22,138 nucleotides of DNA from Porogramme epimiltina (taxonomy: Eukaryota; Basidiomycota; Agaricomycetes; Polyporales; Polyporaceae), in assembly GCA_900155495.1 (NCBI GenBank), contig FTLJ01001047.1, positions 1 to 22,138 on the forward strand, read 5' to 3'. Below, one piece after another: positions 9,119 to 18,807 of the stretch. The translations under genes and the position numbers were made by a program. Numbering within the stretch: position 1 is the stretch's first letter; the number at the start of each line of letters is the position of its first letter. The notes below the pieces were generated by a model. The model was not told the origin of the DNA. It did not search any database and saw only the letters and a program-made list of their open reading frames with translations.

Positions 9119-11282
9119 GGACGCGAGAGGGCAGAAAGTATGTTCGTGTGTTACGTTCCTCCCGTTCGATTTGATGTTGCATTGGTCGCAGACTGTTGGC
9201 TCCGACTACTGGCGTATCATCGGTATTTGCTTTGGACGCAAGCTAATTGCTTATTTCGTCATTCTGGTCCACTTCCAGTCATCGTGGTCACCCCGAGTGA
9301 AAGATCCTACCGAACCGGCAAAGTGCCTAAGGCAACCCAACTCAAAAGAACCGATCAGGGCGGTGGACCAGGGGCACGCTGGGCAAGTTTTCTAATGGGC
9401 GAGCCGCTCCCTGCTCCTGCAAATTTGGCCATGGCAACGTTGACAGGAAAGAAAACGTGTATGATCTCAGCGCAGTATTCGATCTATTCAGAGCACTCAA
9501 ATTTCAAGGCCTCCTGAATCTCGGGCTACCTTCTAGTCTTTCGGGGAGTTGGCGGTCACATTCATTGCTTCCACGAGGCTTCTAGCTCGCTGTCCAGGTC
9601 GCACACGGACATAAGGCGTGGACCACCGACAATATTCCCAATTAATCATCGCCAGTGCCCTCACGGCAACGCGGACTGCGCGAAATCCATTCTCAGGCTT
9701 CTCGGGAGGAAGCGAGACAGCACACTTTCGCTGACATAGTAGGGATTGCATAAGACGTGGATACATCACCAATCCGAGGCGGGCGAAGCGACGAAGCGGG
9801 CTGGAAGTGCCATGTCGACGACTGGAGCAGCGAGGGGCCAGCGTGTCGGAGTCGGTAGGGCTCCGGGTAACAAACAGTGCTCGCGGGACGGTCTTCCTGG
9901 CCCATCACGGGGAGCCGACATTCCAGGTGAAGCGGCACCTGCGGGCGGGTCCCGACGGAGTTCGGAGGAGCCATGCCTCTTGCGGTCCGCGGTCTGCGCG
10001 ATGGCTTGGGCGGCATCGAGGTGGCAGCGACCGCGTAGGCGTACGCGGCGCTGTGTGCCTCGCCGATGGGGCGGGGCATCGGGGTGGGCGACGCTGACGG
10101 CACGCTCGCGCTTGGCCCCAGGAGGGTGTCGAGATCCGCTGGTGGGCCCGGCCGCGGTCGCGTCTCGGTCGGCTCAGAATGGCTAGATAGGATGGCGCAT
10201 TTCGGACTCCTACAGTGCATACTGACGACGTGAATAAGCATCGCAGGGAGCAGCGCTGCACAAGAACCACGTCTGGTCGGGCAGCGGAATGTTGGGAGAG
10301 GCGTGCGTGGGCGCGGGGTGATGAAACAGGTCCTGTGGCGGGATTTGGGTGTGGGTCGTGTGCTGTCGTGTGGGACAAGTGTAAGGGAGAGGATGACGTC
10401 GGGCGTTGAAAATGTTCACCCACGGTGGCCGTGCAGGGCACATGGAACACGCGGGGTGGTCCGGTCAGCCTTCGGGCCTTCTCTGTGGGCGACCTGGGGT
10501 CCGCACGCGACGGGCGGGGGAGTACGCGTGTCGGCACGCCGCGGCGGAGTGGGCCCTGGGCTGCGCTGTGCTGCGACGCCGACCCGTGCGCGGTGGCGCG
10601 TCGGAGAGGGGCCCGAGGATCATACGCAGGCCCGTACGCAGGACCTTATTGATGTTGGAAATGGATGTCTCAGTGCATCCCCATGGCAGTTGAACGTTCA
10701 ATACCGCGCGCGCGGCTCGGTCCGCACACACAGGAGTTTGAGGAGCGCACACAAGAGCAGCCGGGCGCGATAGATCACCGGAGTAAGAGAGTGGAAACAT
10801 GCTCGGCAGCGGTCAAACGTGCAAGCCTGTAGGTATGTACGCGGAAGGGCTGGGTGGAGGTGTGGCGTTTCGGGATCGCGAGGACGGGCGGGCCGGCGCG
10901 CGGCGCGGGGTAAACCTGGTACCAGATAAATTGTTGGGGCGCGGGCGCGATGGCGGGCGGGCGGTCGTGCGGCGTGCAGGGGCGGGTGTGCACGGGCGTC
11001 GAGGGCGGGCAGGCGGGCGGGGTCGCGCGGGGGCCAGGGGGCGTTGGTGGCCTGGGGGGAGGAGAGCCATGCCGGGTTTGTGCTAGCTGGAGCCCTGTCG
11101 CCGGGCGGGCGTCTGGGGGCGCTTGGGGAAAGGCAAAGTCGGCTGTCGGCTGGACGCGACGCGGGCCAGGGCAAAGGCTGGAGAGGACCGGCAAACGCTT
11201 TCAATCCCGCCAGGGTCGCGATTCGCGCGAGCCCAGTCCTGCGACCCAACACCGACCCCGCCTAATTTGCGGAGCGGCGCGT
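9119..11282. other. 2.2-kb interval without a supported gene
   Basis: Several frames of 80-210 codons occur on both strands (for example minus-strand 9533-9772, 9693-10241 and 9905-10537). They are compositionally driven, overlap one another and show no domain. From about 10300 the plus strand becomes strongly G-rich. The left 150 bases would hold the 3'UTR of the MMTAG2-like gene and the right end the upstream promoter of the DUF6593-like gene. A non-coding transcript or a lineage-specific gene with many introns cannot be excluded. Confidence 0.45.
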
Positions 11283-11530
11283 CGTATATTTCCTCCCGCC
11301 CTCTCCTTCTCCTCCCCCACCCCACGCTCATTTCCCCTCCCCCCGGCTCCCCTCTCAGACCCCTTCCTTCGCCCCCTAATACACCTCTAATATTCCTCCA
11401 TCTCCGGCCCTCTAATACTCGCCCGTCCGCTCGCTCCAGTTCCTCGCTGTCCAGCCCCCGCAAGCCCCGTCCCGCACCCCGCCACCCACCACCTGCTACC
11501 CGCTACCCGCCACCCCGCCCACCCACGAAA
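11283..11530 (+). promoter_or_regulatory. TATA-like element and pyrimidine-rich leader of DUF6593-like gene
   Basis: GTATATTTC at about 11283-11291 follows a G-rich region. From there to the ATG at 11531 the plus strand is dominated by C and T, with CCTCTAATAC/CCTCTAATAT-type repeats near 11383-11421 and CTACCCG tandem units near 11496-11510. The abrupt change from G-rich to C/T-rich sequence is what one would expect at a transcription start followed by a pyrimidine-rich 5'UTR. The exact start site cannot be read from sequence. Confidence 0.5.
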
Positions 11531-12264
11531 ATGACCAACTTTGGCATCCCCTTCTTCCTCGAAGACACGACCGGCAAGCTCACCGGCACAGACTTTGTCG
11601 ACCTCCACAACCGCACGCACCTCAGCCTCAGGCAGACCCTCCGCGACGCCCACCGGACGGCCTACATCATTTACGACCTCTCCGCGAGACCCGGAGCGCG
11701 CACAGGTCTCCTCGTCCCCCTTGCCACCCTCGACTTTGGGCCGAACAATGCCCTCGGGACCGTCCAAATCGGAAGCGGCTCCCACATTCCGATGGAGCAG
11801 TATCTCGTCAAAAGCACTGGGGCCAACGGGTGCGTCCTCTCACTTTTCTGTCCGCTACGTGGGTTTGTGAACGCGTCTCCTCCCGCAGGAACGCGTCGTC
11901 GCGCAAGTTCACGGGTGCCGACGGCCAGGACTATCGCTGGACGCTCCACGCCGACGGCGAGTGGCAGGTGAGTGCGCGTTGTGTGACGTTTTCCGGCTCC
12001 GTAGCTAATGACTTTGGCGCACGTCAGTGCACCATCGCGCGGAACGGCTATCACGTCGCGACATACAGCATGAAACCCGCGGGCGAGCCCCACTACGCGC
12101 GTTCGTCAGGTTGTATGCTCACCGTGGAAGAGTCATATCCCAACCTCATCGGCGGTACGTTTCACAACGCTTCACCTCCGTTTCATCTCCTGATTAAGTA
12201 CCGTTTCATAGAACTGCTGGCTTCCCTGATCATCATGCGACACATCCTTCAACACAACCTGTGA
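11531..12264 (+). CDS. DUF6593-like protein, 4 exons, 185 aa
   Basis: Exons are 11531-11829, 11889-11967, 12028-12154 and 12212-12264; introns of 59, 60 and 57 nt begin GTGCGT, GTGAGT and GTACGT. All phases agree and the model closes at TGA. Seen in the protein: an N-terminal segment MTNFGIPFFLEDTTGKLTG, a beta-rich middle with short polar strands (YIIYDLS, VQIGSGS, DYRWTLH, CTIARNGYHVATYS), and a hydrophobic C-terminal helix ELLASLIIMRHIL. Size and the terminal helix fit the DUF6593 proteins abundant in basidiomycetes, whose function is unknown. There is no signal peptide, and the terminal helix is too short and polar for a confident membrane anchor. The start follows a long pyrimidine leader and has AAAATG context. 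A larger upstream open frame in the same phase (from 11123) reads through the leader and is not credible as protein. Confidence 0.77.
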
Positions 12265-13650
12265 TTGTTCCTTGTTGTAGGACCAGGAGGTTACGCTCTT
12301 CTCGATGAACAAGAGTTGCCGTCAGCCCTTCTGGTCTCTCATACCATCTGTTGCGCGGGTCCGCCCTTGCTCTATACTGTTTTGCCCACGGACCCTGCGG
12401 GCTTCTGGGTCTTTGCCACTATACTCTCTACGCTAAGTCACCGCTATAATCTATAATCTCGTCCTATTCCGGCACTACATATTGTCTCATCTAGTCAAAC
12501 AGCGAAAGTCAATGTACGCATATGTATAGTTGGTACCATCATCGTATATAGAACCCCCTGCACGCTTGTCCGGCGTGCTGCGCCGATAGTATTTTCAGTA
12601 ATTCTACTTGCGACCATTACCCTCCCACTTCGAGCTGAATTCAGAAGCAATCGTTTCATCGCCCAAGTGCGTGTCCGACGGGAACGCGGACGTCCTACGT
12701 CAACTTTCAAGAACAATGATGCCACCGCCTCTGACGGTCTTCCTCGATGACTGCGCGCAAACCAAATTGGCTTCTTCTGTTCTCGCTCGATGCCAACGGC
12801 CGTCAGATTGCAACTGGTGTCGACCCGTTGACCGTTCAGTATGTCGCCTGTCTGGCCGTCTGGCTGAGTAGATCTGTCCGTTTCCAACTCCGCTGACGCG
12901 CACAACGCAGCGCGCCCGGGCCGAGCCTGAAGGAGTGGTGCTGAGCGCACTTACGATGACAGAACCGGCAACGGGCGGGTTTCAGGCGCAAACTAGCTCA
13001 GTTAGGCACCGGCACACCACGGTGAATTTGTATGCCATCCATAATGTGATACCTGTGTCTCACCTGACGTATTACTGGCCAGCTCGCTTCTCCTCGGGTC
13101 CGTTAATCTACGGGTCGTGTGGCGTAGTACAGGATCCCGCAACCCATCTATTGAAGCAGGTCTGGGCAAAGCATTTCAAGTGCTGTTGGTTCAGGGCAGG
13201 CCGGTGTGGAAGAAACTGAGAAGTAGTCTGGCGTCGCGGACTTGCGGTATGATCCCCACGCAGGGTCACAAATGAGGCGTCGTTTCAAGCCCTCAGTCAG
13301 CCTCGCGACACATTCAGGGAAAATTCACGATGATACCTACTGGCTATCGGCCGGCAGTATTCTGGGTGTCCGAGGAGGTCGGTAAGAGCAACGACTTTTT
13401 TCACCAAGCTCGTGCTCGCTACCTGAAGTAGAACGGGCAGCTCTCCCCTACGGCTTCACGCTCCGCTTTTTCCATCGTGATCCCAATATTCCTTACAGAT
13501 GTTGTCCAGGAGTCGGGGCATGATAAGGGGAAGAGTAATGCCAAGAGTGTGAACTGATCACGGGGGATGCAATCCGCACAGAGGCCCTCTTCCTTTCACA
13601 AGTCCGGGCTTTCCAGCGTGTCTTTCGGCCTGATAACCTCGTCCTGTTCG
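12265..13650. other. Intergenic region, no supported gene
   Basis: The first 200 bases are presumably the 3'UTR of the DUF6593-like gene; AT-rich CTATAATCTATAATC at about 12443-12457 could lie near the poly(A) site. Other frames (12495-12950 minus, 12935-13219 plus) have no recognisable domain and no plausible splice extensions. No mobile-element protein was recognised. Confidence 0.45.
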
Positions 13651-13654
13651 TTTT

Positions 13655-13730
13655 CCGCGCAGTGACAGTCCGAGCCAAAAGAAAGCACGTGGCTGTCAGT
13701 AAGCCACTCCCCCAACTGAGCTACTTTGAC
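13655..13730 (-). other. Degenerate tRNA-like segment (tRNA pseudogene or SINE head)
   Basis: On the minus strand TAGCTCAGTTGG (13723-13712) is an exact tRNA box A/D-arm sequence. The following GAGT can close a GCTC D-stem. Next comes a perfect 6-bp stem GTGGCT/AGCCAC around a 7-nt loop at the anticodon-arm position. A weak box B-like GGCTCGG begins 47 nt after the start of box A, close to normal tRNA spacing. The expected T33 is absent, the T-stem does not pair and no matching 3' acceptor strand is found. It is therefore not a functional tRNA; an old tRNA copy or the head of a tRNA-derived SINE are the alternatives. Confidence 0.4.
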
Positions 13731-13899
13731 TTGCGCAAAGTCCGATCGAGAGCGTGGGTAACATGGGCGTCTAGCGTACCTTGACTCCCCCCGCTGCGCG
13801 GTACCGCAGCTGTCACCGGCTGTTGACTAGTGCACATCATGGTATAAACGGGGAGGGGTGCCTTTGACGACGATCCCAACTTTCAGGCTCAAGACCACC

Positions 13900-14855
13900 A
13901 TGTCGCTGCGATCTACAAGCTCGCTTTCCGAGCAACGTAGGGGACTGGTCGGGTCGCGCCCTCTGCTTGGCGATGGGTCAGGCAAATTCAGAATACATAT
14001 AGTGGGCAACAGCGGTAAATACTGCACCGCTTATTTCGTGGTTATTCTGCTGGCTAACCCCGCTCCCAGGCGCGGGCAAGGTGAGTGGGCATTCCCGCTC
14101 CATCCCCATAAAACTGGGAACATGCACAGTCCACGCTCGCTCGCGAATTAGCTACCATGCTGGACCTTCCGTGCATCCTCCTGGACACCCTCCACTGGGC
14201 GCCGGGATGGCGAGAACGCCCGGTCGACGAATTCCGTACGATCGTACGTGCCGCCATGGTCCAGGACCCGCGGGGTTGGGTCATCGACGGAAATTACACG
14301 TCGAAGCTAGGGACCATCGTCTCTGACGAGGCGACGGATATCATCTGTCAGTCTTCCTTCCGCGTCCGCCGCACTTTCCGCCCGGTCCGAGCGCGCTGCT
14401 AACTCTCCTTCGTCCCGTCCCGGGCGTCCTCGCATGCCCTTCTAGGGCTTGATCCTCCCCTCCTTCTTTACTTCCCTAGAATCTGCCTGAGGACGCTCAG
14501 GCGTCTTCTGCGCCTCAGTCCGCCGTGTTCGCCGGGGTGTGACGAGTCCTTCAGGGAGGTCTTCTTCTCGAAGGACAGCATCATCTGGTGGTACGTGGGC
14601 ATGCACGTGTTCTTCTCCGACTGCGCTGGCGTTCCGTATATTCCGCGGTGCTCATGTTGCCGCACACATGGCGACCCCGTTGCATGCAGGAGCCTCTCCC
14701 ACCATCGATCGACGCGCAAGCGCGAGGCCGAGCGGCATCGCCTCGACGGCGTGCACCGCGGAGGCAAGCATAGGCGCATCGGCGGATGGGGAGGCGAATT
14801 GGCTGCTTGGAAGCGAGGGGTGCTAGACATGGTTGAGGCCACGCGCACCGAATAG
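13900..14855 (+). CDS. P-loop adenylate-kinase/FlaR-like protein, 5 exons, 217 aa
   Basis: Exons are 13900-14014, 14070-14080 (11 nt), 14130-14346, 14446-14590 and 14690-14855; introns are 55, 49, 99 and 99 nt. The Walker A motif GNSGAGKST (residues 36-44) is assembled from exons 1, 2 and 3: the micro-exon supplies most of Gly39 plus Ala40, Gly41 and Lys42. Further marks are LDTLHW, the GWVIDGNYTSKLG segment near 90, DIIWLDPPLLLYFPR with a Walker B-like Asp, an arginine-rich LRTLRRLLRL helix, DSIIWW, and a GGKHRRIGGWGGE stretch before the end. This resembles the adenylate-kinase-like family that includes bacterial FlaR-type proteins, which bind and may phosphorylate nucleotides; the substrate is not predictable. 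The start is the first ATG in frame; an upstream extension lacks ATG. The gene converges on the transcription factor, 486 bp from its stop. Confidence 0.83.
14070..14080 (+). other. 11-nt micro-exon completing the Walker A motif
   Basis: Between CTCCCAG and GTGAGT lie only 11 bases. Joined to the phase-1 end of exon 1 and to TCCACG of exon 3 they give GNSGAGKST. Skipping them shifts the frame and removes the P-loop lysine, so the piece is required for the motif. Confidence 0.8.
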
Positions 14856-15341
14856 TCGTCATGAGCGTGGCGCACAGGCCGTAATGCCAGTCATAAAATA
14901 GGACCTCACGTCACGGATTGGTCCGCTTCGATCGTGTAGGTGCGAAGTAGATAGAATTAAATGGGCATGGTATCGTACACCGGACGCTACAGCGATCGCG
15001 GCGGCAGGTATCGGGCGGTGTGGGTGTATGCATACAGATAACAGAGAATTCGACGTGAAGGAGCGTTGAGTAGTGTTGTCCAAACAAACCGGATAGGCAA
15101 TTGGCAAACAGGGGATATACTTCTGGGGAAGGCGCAAAAGATGATACAGCAACGTAATAGAAGTAGGCTACAGGCACGGCACATTACGGGGGAGGGTTCA
15201 ACGGCGCGGAGAGCGAGGAACAGGAACCGAAGGGAGAGTTTGGGTAGAGGCCGGGATATACACGGGACTAGAAAGGAAAGGCATAGGTAGGTTTCGTGGC
15301 AGGTATATAGGGGGAATACGAATGAGGAAACGGAAGTGCTG
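14856..15341. other. Convergent intergenic region (two 3'UTRs)
   Basis: These 486 bases lie between the stops of two genes that face each other and must hold both 3' ends. Frames on the minus strand (14859-15364) are shadows without domains. TATA-like and AT-rich words near 14955 and 15305 could belong to polyadenylation regions. No hairpin or other structured element stood out. Confidence 0.5.
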
Positions 15342-18300
15342 TTATATGGCGGAGCACGCCCCACGATGGAGGATCGAAGTCGGCATTGTCATCTCGGTTG
15401 GGAGCGGCGGCCGCTGGCCGGCATAGGCGCAGGCCTCCTGGAGCCTGCGACGCAATTCCTCCTGGCGAACGCGCTGCTCTGTGCCAAGGCATGCGCGTCA
15501 GTTCTGACGTCGTCGGTGAGAAAGACAGGTCCCGGAAGCCAGACCCACCTGGACAAGGCCAGAGCGCGTTAAGCGCCTCCAGGGGGACGAGGAAAGTCTT
15601 GCCGAGCTCCAGCGCGCGGATGAGCGTCCGGTTGTACTCCCAAAGTCCGAGGCAGATCGCCACTTGGCTCGCAAACCACGTCACCTGGAAGGGTCGGCGG
15701 GAGAGCAGCTGGCCTTCGCGGAGCTCAGCGACGGCCTGCTTGACGCGGTTCGCGACCTGGTCCTGGTATAGCACTGCGCCGCAGACATGCATTTATCAGT
15801 CTCGGGGCACGAGAAGACGAGAAGGATCAGGGCAGGAAGAGAAGGGGAAGGGATACTTACGCCACTCTTCCGCCTGGCGCCGGTTAAACATGGGCGGCAG
15901 GGCGGGGATATCGCCGTCTTGCAGTCTACTGGGACGCATCAGGGTTGAGAACAAACAGACGCGTTTGGACGACATACCGACGGAGTTCGTACGTAATAGT
16001 CATGCGCGTGCTGTATATCAAAGTTGCACGGGGCGGTGCAAAGGGGTGCTCATGTCAGGGCAATCGCTCCCAGATTGTGGTCGAGGGCGGCAGAGATAGG
16101 GACACGCACTTGTACAGGTACTCCCGAGCGACGTAGATCAATCCGGTGTTGAGGTTGCACACGTGCATGTCGAGCGCGTCCTGCAGCGCCTGGGTCTCCT
16201 GGAACGCGCCGATCGCGAACTTGGCTCGTTCGTCCGTGGTGAGCGACTCGTCGCGTTGAATGGTGCTACAACTGTTCCAGAGGAGCATGGTACGGCAATA
16301 GAGCGCCCACACGGAGTCCTTCGGCGAGAGTCCGGGTGTCTGCTGATGGCCTGCCATGCGCTCAAACGCTTCGCCAGGGAAGAGCAGGGCGTACTAACGC
16401 CACACGTGAGCGAAGATAGGGCGGATGAAACTAAGACCACCTACGTTGGAAGGTTCCGCGAGACTGAGTTCGATGGGCTCCATATGGAAGGCGGAGCATT
16501 GCGCCGTGTAGGAAGAAACGAGTGTAAGCGCGGACCAACACATACGACGACACTCCTCCTTGCGAATGTCGTTGTCAGAAGCATTGTCGTCCCAAGGCGT
16601 GTCGTAGGAAGTGGTGACTGAGAGGGGGTCAAAGGGGAAGGACGTTGCAGCGGGCGCATAGAAGCAAGAGCAACGACCCGGGAGCCGGTAGCCATCGGGC
16701 ATGTATACGATGGGCACGTCGCGCGGGAGAAAGCTGCTCACGAACGGGTCGTCGCGATCCATTGAGCAGAGGGAAAGAACGTGAATGATCTTGTCGAGGA
16801 GCCGGAGCGCATTGCTTGCGTTTTCCGATGAGTGCAGAGGGTGACTGGAGGACTCGAACAACGCGAGAATCTAGGGAGTCGTGTAAGCGAGATGGAATGT
16901 AAGACGCTCGGTCCACTTACGAGTGCAGCCTTGGCCAGGGTATAATCCAAGTTCTGACTTCGGCACGCCTCCTCGACGCAACCTTGCGCGCGGTTGCGAA
17001 GAGTCAACGCGAGGTCACGCCCTCGGCTGCCGAGCTCCAGCTCGCTCGACTTCATCAGAATCGCCATTGCGAGACCAGACAATACGAGAGGCTGCAGACC
17101 GCCACGCATGTTGGGGTCCTGCAGATCTCGGAAGAATAGCGGTACATTAATGAATGAAAGCCAGTAGCCACTGGTCTTGAAGCTGGAAGGCAGCGGATGA
17201 GCAAGGGCGAGGTGACGGAACGGCAAGGTCAGCCTACAGGAAGTCCAAGTCTTCGATGATATCCCGATACCTGGAGTAGTCAGCTTTAGTGTTACTCTAC
17301 CAGCTAGCAATAAAATACGATACAAACGATTGATCGCGCGAAACCGGGTTGTACTGATCCAAGAGTTCGTCCCACCAGGGGGTGGGTGACTGATCCATAG
17401 GGGAAGAGAGTGGTATATAATCGAGCTTGTCCGGACTGAGCTGAGGAGAGATATTAACGTCGACGGGGCGAGCGAAAGACTTGTTGAGGTCGGGGTAGTC
17501 GAGGATCACTGAAGAGCGACGAAACGATGGTGAGAGCTCATCCTAACCGCGACTGAATAAATACTCGTCGCCGCAAAGTGTTCCGAAGAGGGGATAGATG
17601 AGACGCTTACTTTTGGGTATATTACGTCGGGACCTGTCCCTCGGGAGGGTATCGAGGTGTCGATGTACAAGGGCCCCGGAGGTGGTAGAATGTGCATTGC
17701 ATTCATGTCATCCAGCGCACCTCGCGACGAGAGTTGACCTCTCCTGGGCCCTCCTGTTACGTTTTCCTTCACTTTGACGTCGAACGAGAGCACACCGCTC
17801 TCACCCTCTGAGCTCGTCTTGCGCTTCTTCTTGGCTGAGGTGTTGGCCGCCTCAGCATCCGGCGGGCGCTTCTTGCATGAGCGTTGCCTCGTCCCGGGCC
17901 GCTTGTCGGGTCCTCGACGCTTCGGTACAGCATCGTACTCGCACTCGTTGTTCCGCCGGAGGCAATTGTGGCAGAACGGACGCGTAGAGTCGCAACGGAT
18001 CTTCCGAGCACGGCTGAGATGTCAACAGATTAAGGGCGTCCACTTTCCGATATGACAAAGACGGATAGGAAGGAGTACTTACCACTGGCGGCAGGCGATG
18101 ACGACGGTGGAGGCCTCTCTTCTGGGCGTACGCGTAGAGCTCGGGTTGCTGCCCGAAGTGCTGCCCCTCACGGGACCAGAAGTAGAGAGCGATATCTGAG
18201 GCTTCGACTCGGTAGACGATGACATTGCAGTGGGTTGTCGGGAAGGAAACGATTGAGAGGGGTCACCTGAGAGGCGTAATTGCTGTTCTGGAATACGAGG

Positions 18301-18807
18301 ATGGTGGGGCAAATGAATCGAATATTCCGTCGTTGGGTTCACGACGGCCGGATGGGGGCGGGACGACGGGATGGCCAAATCCAGCATTGGATGACCGTGG
18401 AGGGAGAGGTCGGTAGGAGAATGCGGGGAAGATAGGTGATGGTGAATGGTCGTAGGGCTCGGGGCTTGTAGGGTCTCCATGATATGGGGATCTCGGGAAT
18501 GCGGATCCCCTGCCGGGGCGGGATAACGAGCGTCAAATGCTGACGACGGTGGCAGCAGTTGGGTAGTGACATCGTAGTCGAAGGGAGTAAGAGGAAACCG
18601 GCCTTTTTAATTCAGTCGGACATGAGAAGTTGGGTCAAGAGCGCAACACGATAAGGTGTACGTACCGTCGGCCGTAGCGTAGGAGGGCTCAAATATAGGC
18701 GAATGGAGATCCGAACCTTCTTCGCTAGACTGGACGCCCTCTTCCATCACGTGGTGGATGTGGTGGGAGTACGGGGTGTAGAGATCGCCGTTCGAGCTAG
18801 CGACCAT
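15342..18807 (-). CDS. Zn(II)2Cys6 fungal transcription factor, 12 exons, 914 aa
   Basis: Minus-strand exons: 18807-18666, 18602-18083, 18013-17611, 17542-17328, 17270-17238, 17182-16921, 16870-16445, 16393-16110, 16010-15978, 15925-15861, 15773-15549, 15478-15342. The zinc cluster is C218-x2-C221-x6-C228-x6-C235-x2-C238-x6-C245, split by intron 2 within the Cys221 codon. A basic lysine/arginine tract follows (about 250-288, likely nuclear localisation). From WWDELL (residue 411) to about 800 runs a helical region resembling the fungal-specific transcription factor domain, with SGYWLSFINVPLFFRD, LALFESSSHPLHS, EECRRMCWSAL and LLFPGEAFERM. The N-terminus is rich in Pro, Ser and His. The start is supported by an in-frame stop at 18858-18856 upstream. 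Intron 3 has two possible acceptors; only the one giving DELSPSF keeps the frame. Intron 4 needs a GTTTGT donor. The target genes cannot be told from sequence. Confidence 0.87.

Noticed and set aside
9533..10241. Possible minus-strand gene from two adjoining frames
   Set aside because: The two frames overlap around 9693-9772, but no splice pair gives a recognisable protein and neither carries a domain.
11123..11530. Upstream extension of the DUF6593-like frame
   Set aside because: The extension translates the C/T-rich leader into Pro/Ser/Arg-rich sequence; the ATG at 11531 starts a normal-looking protein.
14859..15364. Overlapping minus-strand frames downstream of the transcription factor stop
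   Set aside because: They are cysteine- and serine-rich shadows in the convergent 3' region; the regulator closes cleanly at 15342.
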